A stretch of DNA of 64,000 nucleotides from an uncultured Roseibium sp. (GCF_947494555.1 NZ_CANLVF010000004.1:434001-498000); one strand, 5' to 3'. Numbered from the stretch's first letter, positions 8,188-17,244 are shown. Translations and numbers: made by a program. Notes: a model not told the origin generated them from the sequence alone.

Positions 8188-11043
8188 ATGGCTTTTGAAC
8201 TCACCACATACCAGGCTTACGACTTCGCCAACCGCCGTCACATCGGCCCGTCTCCGTCCGAAATGGAAGAGATGCTGAGCCTGATCGGATTTGACAGTCT
8301 CGACGACCTTATCGACGCGACCGTTCCTCCCGCAATCCGGCAGAAAGAAGCGCTCGACTGGGGTGGGCCCGGACTTTCAGAGCGCGACGCGTTGTTTCAC
8401 ATGAAGGAAGTCGCCTCCAGGAACCAGGTGCTGACGTCGCTGATTGGACAAGGCTACCACGGCACCACGACACCGGCTCCGATCCTGCGCAACATCCTGG
8501 AAAATCCGGCCTGGTACACGGCCTATACGCCCTATCAGCCTGAAATCTCGCAGGGCCGTCTGGAAGCCTTGTTGAACTTCCAGACCATGGTGTCCGATCT
8601 GACCGGTCTCGACATCGCAAACGCGTCGCTGCTGGATGAATCCACTGCCGCGGCCGAAGCCATGACCATGGCGAAGCGGTCCGCGAAGTCGAAGGCGAAC
8701 GTCTTTTTTGTCGACGAAAACTGCCATCCGCAGAACATCGCCGTAATTCAGACCCGTGCCGAGCCGCTCGGGATCGAAGTCGTGGTGGGCAACCCGGACG
8801 ATCTCGACCCGACCGGCGTTTTCGGGGCGATTTTCCAGTATCCGGGCACATATGGCCACGTGCGCGACTTCACCGGCATCATTGGCAGGCTGCATGAAAA
8901 CAAAGCTCTTGCCATTGTCGCTGCCGATCCCCTGGCTCTGGCACTTTTGAAGTCTCCGGGCGAAATGGGAGCTGACATTGCCGTCGGCTCAACGCAGCGT
9001 TTCGGCGTGCCGATGGGATATGGCGGACCGCATGCCGCCTACATGTCCTGCAAGGATGCGTTCAAGCGCAGTATGCCGGGCAGGATCATCGGGGTCTCGA
9101 TCGACAGCCGCGGCAAGAAAGCCTATCGCCTGTCGCTTCAGACGCGCGAACAGCATATCCGCCGTGAGAAGGCCAATTCGAACGTGTGCACGGCGCAGGC
9201 GCTGCTTGCCGTGATCGCATCGATGTATGCAGTTTATCACGGCCCGGACGGCATCAAGGCGATTGCCCAGTCGGTTCACCGGAAGACATCACGTCTGGCG
9301 ACAGGTCTTGAAAAACTCGGCTTCAAGGTCGAGCCCGACGTATTCTTCGACACGATCACCGTCGATGTCGGTGCCCTGCAGGGTGTTGTCATGAATGCGG
9401 CGGTCGCAAACGGTATCAACTTGCGCAAGGTCGGCGAAACCCGTGTCGGTATCTCGCTCGACGAGCAGACGCGGCCGGAAACCATCGAAGCGGTCTGGCG
9501 CGCATTTGGCGGTGACATGGTCGACGACAGTGACCTCAACCGGGATTACCGGCTGCCGGAACATGCCTTGCGCGAAAGCGCCTACCTGACGCATCCGATC
9601 TTCCACATGAACCGTGCGGAAGCGGAAATGACGCGCTACATGCGCCGGCTGGCGGACCGTGACCTTGCTCTGGACAGGGCCATGATCCCGCTCGGCTCGT
9701 GCACGATGAAGCTCAATGCGACAATCGAGATGATCCCGGTGACCTGGCCGGAATTCTCCAACCTTCATCCGTTTGTTCCGGCTGATCAGGCGGCCGGCTA
9801 TCACGAGATGATCGCGGATCTGAATGACAAGCTTTGCCTGATCACAGGCTACGACGCGATCAGCCAGCAACCCAATTCCGGTGCGCAAGGCGAATATGCG
9901 GGCCTTCTGACGATCCGTAACTACCATGCGGCGCGGGGCGAAGGTCATCGGGACATCTGTCTGATTCCGACCTCTGCACACGGCACCAATCCGGCCTCCG
10001 CGCAGATGGTCGGCTACAAGGTGGTGCCGGTGAAATCCGACGAGAAGGGCGATATCGACCTCGCCGACTTCCGGGAAAAAGCCGAGCAGCACTCGGAAAA
10101 TCTTGCCGCCTGCATGATCACCTATCCGTCGACCCACGGCGTTTTCGAGGAAACTGTTCAGGAAGTCTGCCAGATTACCCACGATCATGGCGGACAGGTC
10201 TACATTGACGGCGCGAACATGAACGCGATGGTCGGTCTGTCGCAGCCGGGAGCTATTGGCGGGGACGTCAGCCACCTGAATTTGCACAAGACCTTCTGCA
10301 TCCCGCATGGCGGCGGAGGCCCGGGTATGGGACCGATCGGCGTCAAGGCGCATCTGGAGCCTTACCTGCCCGGTCATCCGGAATACGGCACTGCCGTTGG
10401 TCCGGTTTCCGCTGCGCCTTTTGGCTCACCGTCAATCCTGCCGGTGAGCTGGGCCTATGTTCTGCTCATGGGCGGTCCAGGCCTGACGCAGGCAACCAAG
10501 GTCGCGATCCTGAACGCAAACTATATCGCGGCGCGGCTGAAAGATGCCTACGAGATCCTCTACACGTCCGAAACCGGACGCGTTGCGCATGAATGCATTC
10601 TCGATACGCGTCCGCTTGCCGAAAGCGCAGGCGTCACGGTGGAAGATGTTGCCAAGCGCTTGATGGACAGCGGTTTCCACGCGCCGACCATGTCCTGGCC
10701 CGTTGCTGGGACGCTGATGGTGGAGCCGACCGAATCCGAGCCCAAGGCCGAGCTCGACCGGTTCTGTGAGGCAATGCTCTCGATCAGGGCTGAGGCGCAG
10801 GACATTATCGACGGCAGGATCGACCCGGAAAACAACCCGTTGAAAAACGCGCCGCATACGGTGGCGGATCTCGTCGGCGAGTGGACCCGGCCTTATTCGC
10901 GCGAACAGGCGTGTTATCCGGCAGGGTCGCTGGATGTCGACAAATACTGGGCACCCGTCAACCGGGTCGACAATGCCTATGGCGACCGGAACCTTGTGTG
11001 CACCTGCCCGCCGATGTCCGACTACGCGGAAGCTGCGGAGTAA
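8188..11043 (+). CDS. gcvP: Glycine dehydrogenase (decarboxylating), P protein
   Basis: 951 residues in a single chain, the long proteobacterial form that fuses the two halves found as GcvPA/GcvPB in other bacteria. This PLP enzyme decarboxylates glycine and loads the remaining aminomethyl group on GcvH. The PLP lysine is Lys701 in LNLHKTFCIPHGGGGPG; other hallmarks are RHIGPSPSEMEEML at the N-terminus, the LDESTAAAEAM block and ALCTP-equivalent PLGSCTMKLNAT. The L protein (dihydrolipoamide dehydrogenase) is not in the window and is probably shared with other complexes. It lies immediately downstream of gcvH, and sdaA follows after a hairpin. Confidence 0.97.
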   Translation: MAFELTTYQAYDFANRRHIGPSPSEMEEMLSLIGFDSLDDLIDATVPPAIRQKEALDWGGPGLSERDALFHMKEVASRNQVLTSLIGQGYHGTTTPAPILRNILENPAWYTAYTPYQPEISQGRLEALLNFQTMVSDLTGLDIANASLLDESTAAAEAMTMAKRSAKSKANVFFVDENCHPQNIAVIQTRAEPLGIEVVVGNPDDLDPTGVFGAIFQYPGTYGHVRDFTGIIGRLHENKALAIVAADPLALALLKSPGEMGADIAVGSTQRFGVPMGYGGPHAAYMSCKDAFKRSMPGRIIGVSIDSRGKKAYRLSLQTREQHIRREKANSNVCTAQALLAVIASMYAVYHGPDGIKAIAQSVHRKTSRLATGLEKLGFKVEPDVFFDTITVDVGALQGVVMNAAVANGINLRKVGETRVGISLDEQTRPETIEAVWRAFGGDMVDDSDLNRDYRLPEHALRESAYLTHPIFHMNRAEAEMTRYMRRLADRDLALDRAMIPLGSCTMKLNATIEMIPVTWPEFSNLHPFVPADQAAGYHEMIADLNDKLCLITGYDAISQQPNSGAQGEYAGLLTIRNYHAARGEGHRDICLIPTSAHGTNPASAQMVGYKVVPVKSDEKGDIDLADFREKAEQHSENLAACMITYPSTHGVFEETVQEVCQITHDHGGQVYIDGANMNAMVGLSQPGAIGGDVSHLNLHKTFCIPHGGGGPGMGPIGVKAHLEPYLPGHPEYGTAVGPVSAAPFGSPSILPVSWAYVLLMGGPGLTQATKVAILNANYIAARLKDAYEILYTSETGRVAHECILDTRPLAESAGVTVEDVAKRLMDSGFHAPTMSWPVAGTLMVEPTESEPKAELDRFCEAMLSIRAEAQDIIDGRIDPENNPLKNAPHTVADLVGEWTRPYSREQACYPAGSLDVDKYWAPVNRVDNAYGDRNLVCTCPPMSDYAEAAE

Positions 11044-11050
11044 CTCCCGC

Positions 11051-11072
11051 GCGCGGCGCTGCGGCGCCGCGC
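11051..11072. repeat. GC-rich hairpin between gcvP and sdaA
   Basis: A perfect 9-bp stem, GCGCGGCGC/GCGCCGCGC, with a TGCG loop, starting seven bases after the gcvP stop. There is no T-run, so it is unlikely to end transcription fully; it may stabilise or process the upstream message and lower sdaA expression. Confidence 0.6.
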
Positions 11073-11090
11073 ACTGAAGGGCAAACGGGT

Positions 11091-12506
11091 ATGTTTCTCA
11101 GCGTCTTCGATATCTTCAAAATCGGTATCGGCCCGTCTTCGTCTCATACGATGGGACCGATGACGGCGTCGGTGAATTTTCTGGATCGCCTTTCGTCCGG
11201 CGAAGAAGGCGCGTTCGAACCCAATTCTGTAAATCACATCAGCGTTTCTCTGCATGGATCGCTTGCCTTTACTGGCAAAGGCCATGCGTCCGACCGGGCG
11301 GTGATGCTCGGGCTCCTGGGATTTCGTCCCGACAATGTGGACGCGGACCTGGCTGAACAGAAGCTGACGGAATTGAAATCCTGTTGCCGGCTTGAAACGG
11401 CCGCATGCGGGAGCGTCCGGTTTGACCCGGATTGTGATCTCGCCTTCGACTACGGACCGGCGCTCCCGCACCATGCCAATGGCATGAAGCTCTTCGCCCA
11501 TGACGGTCAAGGCGAACTTCTTCTGAGCGAGACCTATTACTCCATCGGAGGTGGGTTCGTAGTCACGGAAGCGGAGCTGATTGCGGCCGAGAAGGCGCCT
11601 GACGCGGATCTTCATGATGAGAAGGAAGCTATCGGTTATCCCTATCCGTTCGGGTCTGCCGCCGAAATGCTTCAGATGGGCAAGGCGTCCGGCCTGACCA
11701 TTGCCGAGATGAAACGGGCCAACGAGGAATCGGTTTTGGGTCGTGAGGCCCTGAATCAGAGGCTCGACGCTGTCTGGTCCGTAATGGACACCTGCATTTC
11801 AAGGGGTTTGTCGCAGGACGGTGTCCTGCCGGGAGGTCTCAGCGTCAAGCGCCGGGCGAGGGCCATTCATAAGCGTCTCGTCGATCAGAGCGGGTCAAAC
11901 AGCCAGCAACCGCATGCCATTAACGACTGGCTGTCCGTCTACGCCATGGCGGTGAATGAAGAAAACGCTGCCGGGGGGCAAGTGGTGACGTCGCCGACCA
12001 ATGGTGCGGCAGGGGTCGTTCCGGCCGTTATCCGCTATTACCGGGACCATTGTATCGATACGTCTTCCAAAGGCATTGGCGACTTTCTTCTGACCGCAGC
12101 GGCCATCGGCGGTCTCATCAAGCACAATGCGTCAATTTCCGGCGCTGAATGCGGTTGCCAGGCGGAAGTCGGCTCCGCCTCTGCGATGGCTGCCGCCGGG
12201 CTGTGCGCAGCCTTGGGTGGAAACAACGAGCAGATTGAAAACGCTGCCGAGATTGCCCTGGAACATCATCTCGGCATGACCTGCGATCCTGTCAGAGGCC
12301 TGGTTCAGGTGCCTTGTATCGAGCGCAACGGGATGGGTGCGATCAAGGCGGTTTCCGCCGCATCGCTCGCGCTGCATGGCGATGGCGCGCACTTCATGCC
12401 GCTCGACAACTGCATCGAAACGATGCGCCAGACCGGGCAGGACATGCGCGACAAATACAAGGAAACTTCGCTCGGCGGCCTTGCAGTCAATCTACCGGAA
12501 TGCTGA
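11091..12506 (+). CDS. sdaA: L-serine ammonia-lyase (serine dehydratase), iron-sulfur type
   Basis: 471 residues, a single-chain SdaA with fused alpha and beta parts. It deaminates L-serine to pyruvate and ammonia using an oxygen-labile [4Fe-4S] cluster. The N-terminal IGPSSSHTMGPM block is diagnostic, and cluster cysteines are in SGAECGCQAEVGSASAM and GMTCDPVRGLVQVPC. ATG 11091 gives the conserved start MFLSVFDIFKIG; the frame is open upstream through the end of gcvP but that is not homologous. Placed after gcvTHP it gives a route from glycine via serine (SHMT elsewhere) to pyruvate. Confidence 0.95.
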   Translation: MFLSVFDIFKIGIGPSSSHTMGPMTASVNFLDRLSSGEEGAFEPNSVNHISVSLHGSLAFTGKGHASDRAVMLGLLGFRPDNVDADLAEQKLTELKSCCRLETAACGSVRFDPDCDLAFDYGPALPHHANGMKLFAHDGQGELLLSETYYSIGGGFVVTEAELIAAEKAPDADLHDEKEAIGYPYPFGSAAEMLQMGKASGLTIAEMKRANEESVLGREALNQRLDAVWSVMDTCISRGLSQDGVLPGGLSVKRRARAIHKRLVDQSGSNSQQPHAINDWLSVYAMAVNEENAAGGQVVTSPTNGAAGVVPAVIRYYRDHCIDTSSKGIGDFLLTAAAIGGLIKHNASISGAECGCQAEVGSASAMAAAGLCAALGGNNEQIENAAEIALEHHLGMTCDPVRGLVQVPCIERNGMGAIKAVSAASLALHGDGAHFMPLDNCIETMRQTGQDMRDKYKETSLGGLAVNLPEC

Positions 12507-12572
12507 GCGGGAAACCTCGGCGCCTGAGAGAGCGAGACGACCCGCACTCGTCTGTCTGATGCCGCGTACCGT

Positions 12573-13727
12573 CTAGAACAGAAACTGGGCGTCGTCGTTC
12601 AGTTGTACAACGTCGAAGCTGCCCGACGTTGTATTGAAACCCACTGTCACAGACTCGCCCGCACCGATATTGGCATTCCAGCCTGCGTCATCGATCGTGA
12701 ACCGGTTTCCGGACTGATCCTCTATGACTGCGTTCCAGATGTGCTGGATGTCCGATCCGAGCGTGAATTCCAGATCCCAGTCCGTGACGTCATCCGTGCC
12801 GTTGTTGGTCACAACGATGTTTAGGGTTGCTCCGTGGCCCCAGTCGTTGGCGACCAGGAACTCGGCTGAAAGTCCGCTCGCCGGGTCTACCGGTGCCGGA
12901 TCAACCGGATCAGGCTCGACAGGATCGGGATCAACCGGGTCTGGCGTTGGATCGACAGGCGTCGGGTCGACAGGATCCGGCGTGGCTCCCGATGGCAATG
13001 CATCGCCGAGTGGGTCACCCAGCACAACCATGGACTGGAAATAGTCGATGACATCCTGATGCGGCACGTCGAGCGCGCTCCATTGCGGCCAGTCGAACGT
13101 ATCGTTCATGAAGGGCTGAGTCTGGTCGTGACTGAGCACGGTCAGATGATTGACGTCATGGGCTCTTGCTCCCTGTCCGTCCGGAAAGGTGAGGCCGCCA
13201 TGGACACGACCATGCATCCAGCCGCCATAGTGCGGCTCCATCTTGAGCGTGTTGATGAAGGTGTCGACAAGGTCGTTCCGGGTCAGATAATCGGCAAAAC
13301 CGTCATGGCTGTTGGCTTCCACCATGGCCATCACATCTGCCGGGTCGCCTAGCCGGACGGTGCGTTGGATGTCAGCGATCAGTTGTGGGTCGAAGGCATC
13401 GTCGCGGATCCAGCCGACTTTCGCACCCTGCATGGCGTAGTAGAGGCCAACGCCCTCTAGATCCTGGCCCCAGGCCTGATCGTTGTTGGTCAGGTCATTG
13501 TCAAATGCCCACTGGCCGATGGTGACAATGTCGAGATCTTCGAAACCGAGAAAGCCGCGCAGCCCGTTGTAGGCCACCAGAGCTTCTGTCGTGATGGCGG
13601 TTCGGCCGCCATGCAGATCGTCGTGCCCTGTATGGCTGCTGGTGCCATGGAAATTGCCGAAAGTGGTGATGTCGACGTAGCTGCCGGACGTGTCTTTTTG
13701 ATTTTCATGGCCATGATCTGTCGCCAT
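12573..13727 (-). CDS. CBM2-like carbohydrate-binding protein with unknown N-terminal domain
   Basis: 384 residues. Residues ~286-384 match family 2 carbohydrate-binding modules: LSAEFLVANDWGHG, then VTNNGTDDVTDWDLEF, IWNA and DDAGWNANIGAGES, with the exposed Trp residues used to bind cellulose or chitin. A 35-residue Pro-Asp-Val linker (~250-285) precedes it. The N-terminal ~250 residues are His/Asp-rich (GHDDLHGG, HYGGWMHGRVHGG) and I do not recognise a family; a metal-binding or catalytic role is possible. No signal peptide is visible, so export, if any, would use another route. ATG 13727 has AAGGAG eight bases upstream; an in-frame ATG at 13790 has a weaker site. Convergent with sdaA. Confidence 0.7.
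   Translation of the reverse strand: MATDHGHENQKDTSGSYVDITTFGNFHGTSSHTGHDDLHGGRTAITTEALVAYNGLRGFLGFEDLDIVTIGQWAFDNDLTNNDQAWGQDLEGVGLYYAMQGAKVGWIRDDAFDPQLIADIQRTVRLGDPADVMAMVEANSHDGFADYLTRNDLVDTFINTLKMEPHYGGWMHGRVHGGLTFPDGQGARAHDVNHLTVLSHDQTQPFMNDTFDWPQWSALDVPHQDVIDYFQSMVVLGDPLGDALPSGATPDPVDPTPVDPTPDPVDPDPVEPDPVDPAPVDPASGLSAEFLVANDWGHGATLNIVVTNNGTDDVTDWDLEFTLGSDIQHIWNAVIEDQSGNRFTIDDAGWNANIGAGESVTVGFNTTSGSFDVVQLNDDAQFLF
12873..12980. repeat. Tandem short repeats encoding a Pro-Asp-Val linker
   Basis: About 108 bases inside the CBM2-like gene consist of imperfect copies of GGATCGACAGG/GGATCAACCGG-type units, encoding DPVDPTP-like peptide repeats. Such linkers separate a binding module from its partner domain and can vary in length by slippage. 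Confidence 0.7.
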
Positions 13728-14098
13728 CGCACTGGCTCCTTGGAATAGTGTCGTTTGCGGGCTGGTCACTTGTGTTACGCCAACTTGCATGAATTCATCT
13801 TCACTTGCTTCGTATTCTAGATTTTCGCGTGTGTCTTTTTCTTGAGAGGAATTGGCTTATATTGTGTTTTAATGCGAGAATTGCTTTGCAAATATCTGAT
13901 AATTTTAAGACAAAATATCCAATACTTAGATTGCTAAATGAAGCCAAATTGTATCTGAAATCTGTGTAATTCGCCGGCAGGGTGAAACCGGATCCATGGT
14001 GATGTCGGCTGCCAGTATCGACGAGAAAGACCGACCTTTTACAGAAGCTGCAGCATCTGTTGGTGACTTTTTAAGTCACTGCCGCTATGGGAGACGCC
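13728..14098. other. AT-rich divergent intergenic region
   Basis: About 370 bases between the divergent CBM2-like and yqaA genes. From 13800 to 13970 it is strikingly AT-rich compared with the genes around it, consistent with a promoter region. No gene is supported. Two palindromes lie just before yqaA and are listed separately. Confidence 0.5.
14041..14079. promoter_or_regulatory. Two adjacent palindromes upstream of yqaA-dsbB
   Basis: A 20-bp near-perfect palindrome, ACAGAAGCTGCAGCATCTGT (14041-14060, only the A/A pair at positions 6 and 15 mismatched), is followed after two bases by GTGACTT-TTT-AAGTCAC (14063-14079), a perfect 7-bp inverted repeat. Both lie within 60 bases of the start codon and could be operators or leader hairpins. 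Confidence 0.5.
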
Positions 14099-14677
14099 AT
14101 GATCAGACGTCTCTACGATTGGACTTTGTCCCTTGCCGCCGGACCGCGCGCGCCTGCCGCGCTCGGGTCTGTTTCGTTTGTTGAAAGTTCCGTCTTTCCG
14201 ATCCCGCCGGATATTCTGCTCATCCCGATGGTGATTGCGCGCAGGGAGAAAGCCTGGTGGTATGCATTGCTGTGCACGATAACGTCCGTTGCAGGTGGTG
14301 TGCTCGGGTATTTGATTGGCATGTTCCTGTTCGAGCAGGTCGCGCAGCCGATCCTCTCGTTCTACGGAAAGATGGAAAAATTCGACGAATTCAGTGCTGT
14401 CTTCAACCACTGGGGATGGTGGTTCGTCTTCATCGCCGGGCTGACTCCCTTTCCCTACAAGGTGATTACCATCGCGTCCGGCGTCGCAGGCCTGAGCCTG
14501 CCGATCTTCATTGTGGCGAGCATCGTCTCAAGAGGGCTGCGCTTCTTCATTGTTGCGGGCCTTCTCTACTTCTTCGGCCCGCCCATCAAGGAGTTCATTG
14601 AAAAACGCCTTGGTCTCATGTTCACCCTATTTGTGGTGTTGCTGGTCGGCGGGTTTATTCTATTGCGATTTATCTGA
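14099..14677 (+). CDS. yqaA: YqaA family (DedA/VTT-like) inner-membrane protein
   Basis: 192 residues with about five hydrophobic segments. Family blocks seen are FVESSVFPIPPDILLIPMV near the N-terminus, GGVLGYLIG, and the F-x-AGLTPFPYKVITIASGVAG segment, which is the re-entrant-loop signature of the VTT/DedA group. DedA-type proteins are implicated in lipid scrambling and membrane homeostasis; the YqaA branch is poorly characterised. ATG 14099 has GGGAG five bases upstream; another ATG lies at 14087. It sits 14 bases before dsbB in the same direction, forming an operon with an envelope theme. Confidence 0.88.
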   Translation: MIRRLYDWTLSLAAGPRAPAALGSVSFVESSVFPIPPDILLIPMVIARREKAWWYALLCTITSVAGGVLGYLIGMFLFEQVAQPILSFYGKMEKFDEFSAVFNHWGWWFVFIAGLTPFPYKVITIASGVAGLSLPIFIVASIVSRGLRFFIVAGLLYFFGPPIKEFIEKRLGLMFTLFVVLLVGGFILLRFI

Positions 14678-14691
14678 TTGAAGAGGAAGCG

Positions 14692-15216
14692 ATGACGCGA
14701 GAGCTATGGGCGCGGAACTTGACCGCACTGACTTTGCTTGGCGGGTTGATCGTGATCGCCACGGCCTGGGGGTTTCAGCTGGTTGGCGGATATGTTCCCT
14801 GCAAGCTCTGTCTTGAGCAGCGTATCCCCTACTATGCAGGTTTACCGCTGGTTGCCCTTGCCCTGATCCTGATTGCCCAAAAGCGGAATGGTCTCGCCGT
14901 TCTGGCCCTCCTGGGCGTAGCTGCCATTTTTGCATACGGTGCCGGGCTGGGTGTTTATCAGGCCGGTGCGGAGTGGCAGCTCTGGGACGGTCCCAATGAT
15001 TGCGGCGGCGGCACGGCCGCGCCGAATTCGGCGGCAAACATGCTCCAAGCGCTGCAGTCGACCCGCGTCGTGAGCTGCACCGAGGCAAGCTGGCGCATGC
15101 TGGGCCTTTCCTTTGCCGGTTGGAACGCTGTTGCGTCCGCCGGGTTGGCCGCACTAGGCCTGATTGCCGCTTTTCTGTTGAACCGGGGCAGAAACAGGGC
15201 CACTGTGAGCGCATGA
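14692..15216 (+). CDS. dsbB: Disulfide bond formation protein B
   Basis: 174 residues, four predicted membrane helices. DsbB reoxidises DsbA in the periplasm and passes electrons to quinones. The first periplasmic loop has the CxxC pair C37-K-L-C40 within YVPCKLCLEQR. The second loop has the other essential pair in NDCGGG and VVSCTEASW. A ribosome site GAAGAGGAAG precedes ATG 14692. Its stop overlaps the start of the next small gene by ATGA, so translation is coupled. Confidence 0.93.
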   Translation: MTRELWARNLTALTLLGGLIVIATAWGFQLVGGYVPCKLCLEQRIPYYAGLPLVALALILIAQKRNGLAVLALLGVAAIFAYGAGLGVYQAGAEWQLWDGPNDCGGGTAAPNSAANMLQALQSTRVVSCTEASWRMLGLSFAGWNAVASAGLAALGLIAAFLLNRGRNRATVSA

Positions 15217-15467
15217 GTGGAAAGAAACATCCCAAGGAACAGCAGCGGGAAGAGGCTTTACGTTCACTCGACCGCGTGCAAGCCGAGAGCGAGACCATTG
15301 TCGGATCGACCTTTGTGCGCATGGCGGACAGGGCCAAAGGCCATCTGAGCGCAGCGGACAAGGACGAGGATGACCAGATTGAGGTCTGGGGTACGCGGAT
15401 CGGCAGGACCGCGGGTCTGATATTCGCCATAGGGCTGGTGATTTACCTCGCCGTTACCTATTTGTAG
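15213..15467 (+). CDS. Small hypothetical membrane protein downstream of dsbB
   Basis: 84 residues. The start ATG overlaps the dsbB stop (ATGA), so it is coupled to dsbB. The first ~60 residues are charged and probably cytoplasmic, and a single C-terminal membrane helix (LIFAIGLVIYLAVTYL) ends the protein, giving a tail-anchored layout. I do not recognise a characterised family. The coupling suggests it serves the same membrane process as DsbB or YqaA. Confidence 0.75.
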   Translation: MSGKKHPKEQQREEALRSLDRVQAESETIVGSTFVRMADRAKGHLSAADKDEDDQIEVWGTRIGRTAGLIFAIGLVIYLAVTYL

Positions 15468-15505
15468 GCCGAATTCCGCAAGTTTAGTGAACCAAGGCAG
15501 GCAAT

Positions 15506-15940
15506 ATGGCATCCGTCCGACCGATCAGCCGGAGCGACTGGTCTGAGCGCAAGGCGCCTGAACTGGCCGATTTCGAGCAAATGGCAAGCGAAGTTCTCGC
15601 CGGGCTGCCGGACGACGTGCTGCTGCGGTGCGGACATATCCAGGTAAGCCTCACCGACTACGCGCCGGACGATGTTCTCGATGCGCTATCCATCGAGGAC
15701 CCGCATGACCTTCTGGGGCTGTTTGAAGGGCAGGGGCTTGCGCAAGGTGGTGACGCGGAACTTACCGGGCAAATGCCGAACCGTATCTGGCTTTTCCGCA
15801 GGCCAATCCTGGATTACTGGGCCGCGATGGACGAGTCTTTAGGGGACGTCGTTGCCCACGTCCTGATACATGAGATCGGGCACCATTTCGGACTGTCCGA
15901 CCAGGACATGGAACGGATTGAGGCCGCTGCGGACCTTTAG
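15506..15940 (+). CDS. Zincin-like metallopeptidase family protein
   Basis: 144 residues. The C-terminal HEIGHHFGLSD is a HExxH zinc site with the third ligand expected in the following GLSDxD segment, as in the minimal metallopeptidase (DUF1025-type) family of Proteobacteria and Actinobacteria. No signal peptide, so a cytoplasmic protein. The family is conserved but its substrate is unknown. ATG 15506 follows AAGGCAGG. Confidence 0.85.
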   Translation: MASVRPISRSDWSERKAPELADFEQMASEVLAGLPDDVLLRCGHIQVSLTDYAPDDVLDALSIEDPHDLLGLFEGQGLAQGGDAELTGQMPNRIWLFRRPILDYWAAMDESLGDVVAHVLIHEIGHHFGLSDQDMERIEAAADL

Positions 15941-15982
15941 GTCTGCAACGGCCTCCATTTTGAAGAGCACATCTGGGAGCGC

Positions 15983-16522
15983 TTATTCGGCTGCGTCCAG
16001 CTTCGCCCGTTCAATTGATTCCGTGATCAGCCTCTTGGCCGCTTCGGCGCCTTCGATACCGGTAATTTTCACCCATTTTCCGGGCTCCAGATCCTTGTAG
16101 TGTTCAAAGAAGTGCTTGACCTGATCGACGGTGATCTGCGGCAGGTCGGACACGTCGCGAACTTTGGCGTACCGCTTGGTGAGCTTGTCACTTGGAACCG
16201 CGATGATCTTTTCGTCCTGGCCGGATTCGTCTTCCATGAGAAGTACGCCGATCGGACGGCAGGACATGATCGCGCCCGGTACAACGGGGCGCTGGTTGAC
16301 GACAACGACATCAATCGGATCACCGTCGCCGCACAGGGTGTGCGGTACGAAGCCGTAGTTACCCGGGTAGCGCATCGGCGTATAGAGGAAACGGTCGACG
16401 TACATCGCGCCGGCTTCCTTATCCATCTCGTATTTGATCGGTTCGCCACCCACTGGCACCTCAATGATCACATTGACGTCTTCCGGCGGGTTCTTGCCAA
16501 TCGGCACGGCGTCGATACGCAT
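15983..16522 (-). CDS. ppa: Inorganic pyrophosphatase (family I)
   Basis: 179 residues, typical of the soluble Mg-dependent family I enzyme, which hydrolyses pyrophosphate to drive biosynthetic reactions. The signature DGDPIDVVV is present, preceded by YGFVPHTLCGDGD with the catalytic Asp cluster, and K-x-E around KYEMDKEAG. ATG 16522 has AGGAG eight bases upstream; the frame is open beyond this but family members start here (MRIDAVPIGKNPPEDVNV). Single gene, convergent with the zincin gene. Confidence 0.97.
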   Translation of the reverse strand: MRIDAVPIGKNPPEDVNVIIEVPVGGEPIKYEMDKEAGAMYVDRFLYTPMRYPGNYGFVPHTLCGDGDPIDVVVVNQRPVVPGAIMSCRPIGVLLMEDESGQDEKIIAVPSDKLTKRYAKVRDVSDLPQITVDQVKHFFEHYKDLEPGKWVKITGIEGAEAAKRLITESIERAKLDAAE

Positions 16523-16653
16523 TTTGAAACTCCTGTTGATTACTGCTGCGTCTATCGCAATCCTGCAGGCGAAGTTCAAGCGTTTAATTTTGCATTGCAC
16601 CAAAAGTCGAAACCCTGGATCGGGCCGTGCAAGCGGCTCTGGAGGCACCTCAA

Positions 16654-17229
16654 ATGAAGGGAAATTCTTTCCTCATCAAAGGACTAGTGACCGCGACACT
16701 GTTTTGGATTGCGGCCACGGGAACGGGTTCCGTTGCTGCGGAATTCACGAGTGCATACACAAAGATCAATCTTGAGACGTGCACTCAGTTGGAAAGCGCC
16801 GAAGAGGAAGGAACATTTGGCGGGAGCTGGATGTGCCCCGGGTATGGAGGTCTTGACGTCTTTGTCGCGGAAGGGGATCTGCGGATGTTTGTTTCATTCG
16901 GTCCGGACGCGGGGAATGAGCCAGCCGCCGGCCAGACACTTCCCCAGTTCAACACGATCAACGAAACGCTGGAATGGCGGCTGCGGGACGGCGTTCCGTT
17001 TGCAACGATCCTGCGATGGTTTCCGAGCCTTGATGATGGCGGCAGAGCCGGAAGCATTCTGATTGTCACTCAGCTTAAGCCGGGGTCGACCTGCCAGATT
17101 GGGAGGATCGACGCTCAGGTCAATCCCGGTGCCAACCAGATGAGCCGGGATCTGGCGGACACCATGGCTGGAAACCATATTTGCTCTGTTCCCCCGGCGG
17201 TCCTCGGAAACAAGGGCATACTGGACTGA
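16654..17229 (+). CDS. Secreted hypothetical protein
   Basis: 191 residues with a clear signal peptide (basic MKGNSFLIKG, hydrophobic core, cleavage near SVAA|EFTS). The mature part has four or more cysteines (LETCTQLE, WMCPGYGG, STCQIG, HICSVPP) that could form periplasmic disulfides. I cannot assign a family or activity. ATG 16654 has GGAGG eight bases upstream. It stands alone between ppa (divergent) and a convergent acetyltransferase gene. Confidence 0.75.
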   Translation: MKGNSFLIKGLVTATLFWIAATGTGSVAAEFTSAYTKINLETCTQLESAEEEGTFGGSWMCPGYGGLDVFVAEGDLRMFVSFGPDAGNEPAAGQTLPQFNTINETLEWRLRDGVPFATILRWFPSLDDGGRAGSILIVTQLKPGSTCQIGRIDAQVNPGANQMSRDLADTMAGNHICSVPPAVLGNKGILD

Positions 17230-17244
17230 CACGAAAGGCTGGTG

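Noticed and set aside
9289..10377. Minus-strand open frame of 362 codons inside gcvP
   Set aside because: Antisense to the conserved PLP-enzyme region of gcvP; the translation has no recognisable family, only His/Arg/Asp-rich sequence typical of a shadow frame.
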